Positions 52,928 through 54,415 of a stretch of DNA of 54,415 nt are shown piece by piece (the stretch's first letter is position 1; each line of letters opens with the position of its first letter). The stretch comes from an uncultured Solobacterium sp. (GTDB lineage Bacteria; Bacillota_I; Bacilli_A; Erysipelotrichales; Erysipelotrichaceae). Both the position numbers and the translations under genes were made by a program. The notes below the pieces were generated by a model. It had not been told where the DNA came from, did no database searches, and saw only the letters and a list, made by a program, of their open reading frames with translations. The stretch covers positions 1-54,415 of the forward strand of contig URYK01000018.1 in the NCBI GenBank assembly GCA_900552125.1. Direction: 5' to 3'.

Positions 52928-53824
52928 ATGCAGAGATTAAAGAATATATTGAGAAAAATATTTTTCTTGCCACCATGGCTAACCATTTTAATAGCTGTGC
53001 CTTCGTTCATTTTTGTATTTGTTATGCTAGGATCTGGAAAAAATCAAACGGTTCTTACTTATATATCTTATGTTGCATCTGCCTATGCATTGATCATAAC
53101 AGTGACTGGTTTATTTGATGTAACAGATATGGTACAGAATAAATTCAATAACATGTTTATAGTACAAAAACTATCTAGTATTCCAATTGTAGCCAGATAT
53201 AGGAATGATCATGTATTTCGTACAGAGATATCATTATATGGCGGGTTATTTATTAATTTACTATATGTAGTAATTAAGCTTGTTTCAGGGATATATTACC
53301 ATTCTCTATGGTTTATCGCTCTTTCCGCCTACTATGTTGTTCTCTCCATTATTCGTTTTTTATTGTTACATCATGTACAGCGCAATCCTATAGGGAAAGA
53401 ATATTATTCGGAGCTTAAACGTTATCGTTTCTGTGGAGGAATGTTACTGATAATGAACCTGGCACTTTGTGTGATCGTTACATTGGTTGTGATGGAAAAT
53501 CAGGGATTTGCATATGGTGGATATCTGATTTATGCTATGGCTTTATATGCATTTTATACAATGATAACTTCCATTATCAATGTGATTAAGTTTAGAAAAT
53601 ACAATAGTCCGGTTTTATCTGCCGCAAAAATTATTAACTTAACTGCTGCATTAGTGTCTATGCTTTCATTGGAAACCGCAATGCTTTCGCAGTTTAATAG
53701 TAAAGGACCTATGTTTAGACGTATGATGACAGCAACTACTGGTTTTACTGTATGTGTTTTTGTGTTAGGTATGGCACTCTTTATGATTCATCGATCAAAT
53801 AAAGAGTTGAAAAAAGCAGTATAA
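52928..53824 (+). CDS. Polytopic membrane protein, unknown (298 aa)
   Basis: A protein of about seven to eight transmembrane helices (LTILIAVPSFIFVFVML; YISYVASAYALIITVTGLF; GGLFINLLYVVIKLVSG; YGGYLIYAMALYAFYTMITS; AATGFTVCVFVLGMALF-type last helix). I do not recognise a named family. ATG 52928 is chosen with ggtgg 5 bp upstream; a TTG at 52916 is an alternative. It lies 44 bp after the 11-mer-repeat gene and 37 bp before another membrane protein, possibly one transcript. Confidence 0.7.
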   Translation: MQRLKNILRKIFFLPPWLTILIAVPSFIFVFVMLGSGKNQTVLTYISYVASAYALIITVTGLFDVTDMVQNKFNNMFIVQKLSSIPIVARYRNDHVFRTEISLYGGLFINLLYVVIKLVSGIYYHSLWFIALSAYYVVLSIIRFLLLHHVQRNPIGKEYYSELKRYRFCGGMLLIMNLALCVIVTLVVMENQGFAYGGYLIYAMALYAFYTMITSIINVIKFRKYNSPVLSAAKIINLTAALVSMLSLETAMLSQFNSKGPMFRRMMTATTGFTVCVFVLGMALFMIHRSNKELKKAV

Positions 53825-53861
53825 ATTATTTGGATAAAAGAAAAAAAAGGAGGAATTTTAT

Positions 53862-54233
53862 ATGAGTGATAAACAGGAATTTAATTATACATATTCATCA
53901 AAAGAACAAGAAGAACTTAAGAAAATTCGTAATAAATATATACCAAAAGAAGAAGATAAGATGGATCAACTGCGAAAATTAGATGAAAGTACAACAAGAC
54001 CTGGAACGATAATTTCATTAATTGTAGGGATTGTCAGTTCTTTAATTCTTGGTGTTGGAATGTGTTGTACAATGATATGGGCAGATACGTTATTTGTACC
54101 GGGAATTATTATTGGAGTAATCGGTATTATAGGAATTCTGATTGCTTATCCATTATATATGCGTATTACGGATAAACAGAGAAAGAAACTTGCACCGGAA
54201 ATTTTAAAAATGACAAATGAACTAATGCATTAG
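53862..54233 (+). CDS. Two-helix membrane protein with basic/acidic N-terminal segment (123 aa)
   Basis: A 123-residue protein. The hydrophilic N-terminal ~45 residues (EFNYTYSSKEQEELKKIRNKYI) are followed by two membrane helices (TIISLIVGIVSSLILGVGMC; FVPGIIIGVIGIIGILIAYPLYM) and a C-terminal cytoplasmic helix (KQRKKLAPEILKMTNEL). Similar small proteins are widespread in Firmicutes and sometimes carry a dubious dihydropteridine reductase label; no enzyme motif is visible. Perfect aaaggagg RBS. Confidence 0.72.
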   Translation: MSDKQEFNYTYSSKEQEELKKIRNKYIPKEEDKMDQLRKLDESTTRPGTIISLIVGIVSSLILGVGMCCTMIWADTLFVPGIIIGVIGIIGILIAYPLYMRITDKQRKKLAPEILKMTNELMH

Positions 54234-54239
54234 ATTATT

Positions 54240-54275
54240 AGGAAGATTGTACGAAGCTGCAGTCTTCCTTTTTTC
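54240..54275 (+). terminator. Terminator after the last full gene
   Basis: The stem aggaaga / tcttcct with a 16-nt loop is followed by TTTTTT. Confidence 0.8.
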
Positions 54276-54361
54276 TTATCTGATGAATAAATTTGTAATT
54301 TTAATAATTCATAAACAAAAGAAATACATTTCAGAAATATTGTTGTAGGAAAATATAGACA

Positions 54362-54415
54362 ATGAAATAGGCGAAGTCTAAAGACCTCGCCCCTTCCCGA
54401 ACCGTACGGGCACCT
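54362..54415 (-). mobile_element. 3' end of a group II intron (domain V remnant and domain VI), truncated by window edge
   Basis: Read on the minus strand, GTGCCCGTACGGTTC at the window edge is the 3' half of a domain V hairpin (usual GAGCCGT...ACGGTTC pairing). It is followed by a linker and a domain VI-like hairpin, GGCGAGGTC / GACTTCGCC (54391-54370, one wobble, TTTA loop), and then TATTTCAT, a plausible 3' splice end with terminal AY. The intron body and any reverse transcriptase would lie to the right, outside the window. G+C content here is clearly higher than in the surroundings, which suggests transfer. The exact 3' boundary (54362) is an inference. Confidence 0.62.

Overview
The window is one AT-rich contig segment from a low-G+C Firmicute. 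Gene order (cysS-mrnC-rlmB-sigma-rpmG-secE-nusG), T-box leaders, a zinc-ribbon L33, and many short Shine-Dalgarno-led operons point to the Erysipelotrichia (Clostridium innocuum-like relatives). That placement is an inference from protein style and was not tested by database search. Genes are densely packed on both strands and mostly separated by clear rho-independent terminators.

Layout. 1-5380: end of gap, a 433-bp non-coding stretch rich in DnaA-box-like inverted repeats, a small protein, then a cysteine T-box leader and the cysS-mrnC-rlmB-sigma-rpmG-secE-nusG block. 5.4-14.4 kb: HAD phosphatase, enolase, an ABC-2 exporter on the minus strand, and the run secG-rnr-capA-like-smpB-ssrA (tmRNA). 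14.4-17.2 kb: a low-density accessory patch with small ORFs, an XRE regulator, a convergent collagen-like surface protein with a 45-bp tandem repeat, and a candidate small RNA. 17.2-26.7 kb: methyltransferase, MATE exporter with a textbook MerR-type promoter and its likely MerR regulator, an orphan corrinoid adenosyltransferase, YbaK/EbsC deacylase, alanine/glycine symporter, a pair of CobW-type metallochaperone GTPases (one with a His-rich loop, the other carrying a YcgQ-like C-terminal domain), and a PHP phosphatase.

26.7-31.9 kb: a sugar or sugar-alcohol locus. A PfkB kinase is divergent from a zinc dehydrogenase, a DeoR regulator and a mannitol-type PTS IICBA, with paired operators between the divergent genes. 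32.1-33.6 kb: a frameshifted AlbA/Schlafen-type ATP-binding protein. 33.6-38.8 kb (minus): a three-gene exopolysaccharide cluster containing a BcsA-like synthase with a PilZ (c-di-GMP) domain; the last gene has an apparent C-terminal frameshift. 39.0-41.5 kb: a histidine-specific T-box (CAC specifier) controlling an amino-acid ABC importer. 41.5-54.4 kb: acetyltransferases, small proteins, a PRiA4_ORF3-type protein, a nucleoside deoxyribosyltransferase, a B3/B4 tRNA-editing-like protein, a class B PBP with an unusual KTS box, a P-type Ca2+-ATPase, an 11-residue-repeat small protein, membrane proteins, and at the right edge the 3' end (domains V/VI) of a group II intron on the minus strand.

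No CRISPR array, prophage or complete insertion sequence is visible. The most distinctive items are the GTPase-YcgQ fusion beside a His-rich CobW protein, the c-di-GMP-linked polysaccharide cluster, the two T-boxes (one with a seemingly defective tRNA-binding bulge), a candidate ~85-nt sRNA, and the 11-mer-repeat protein.
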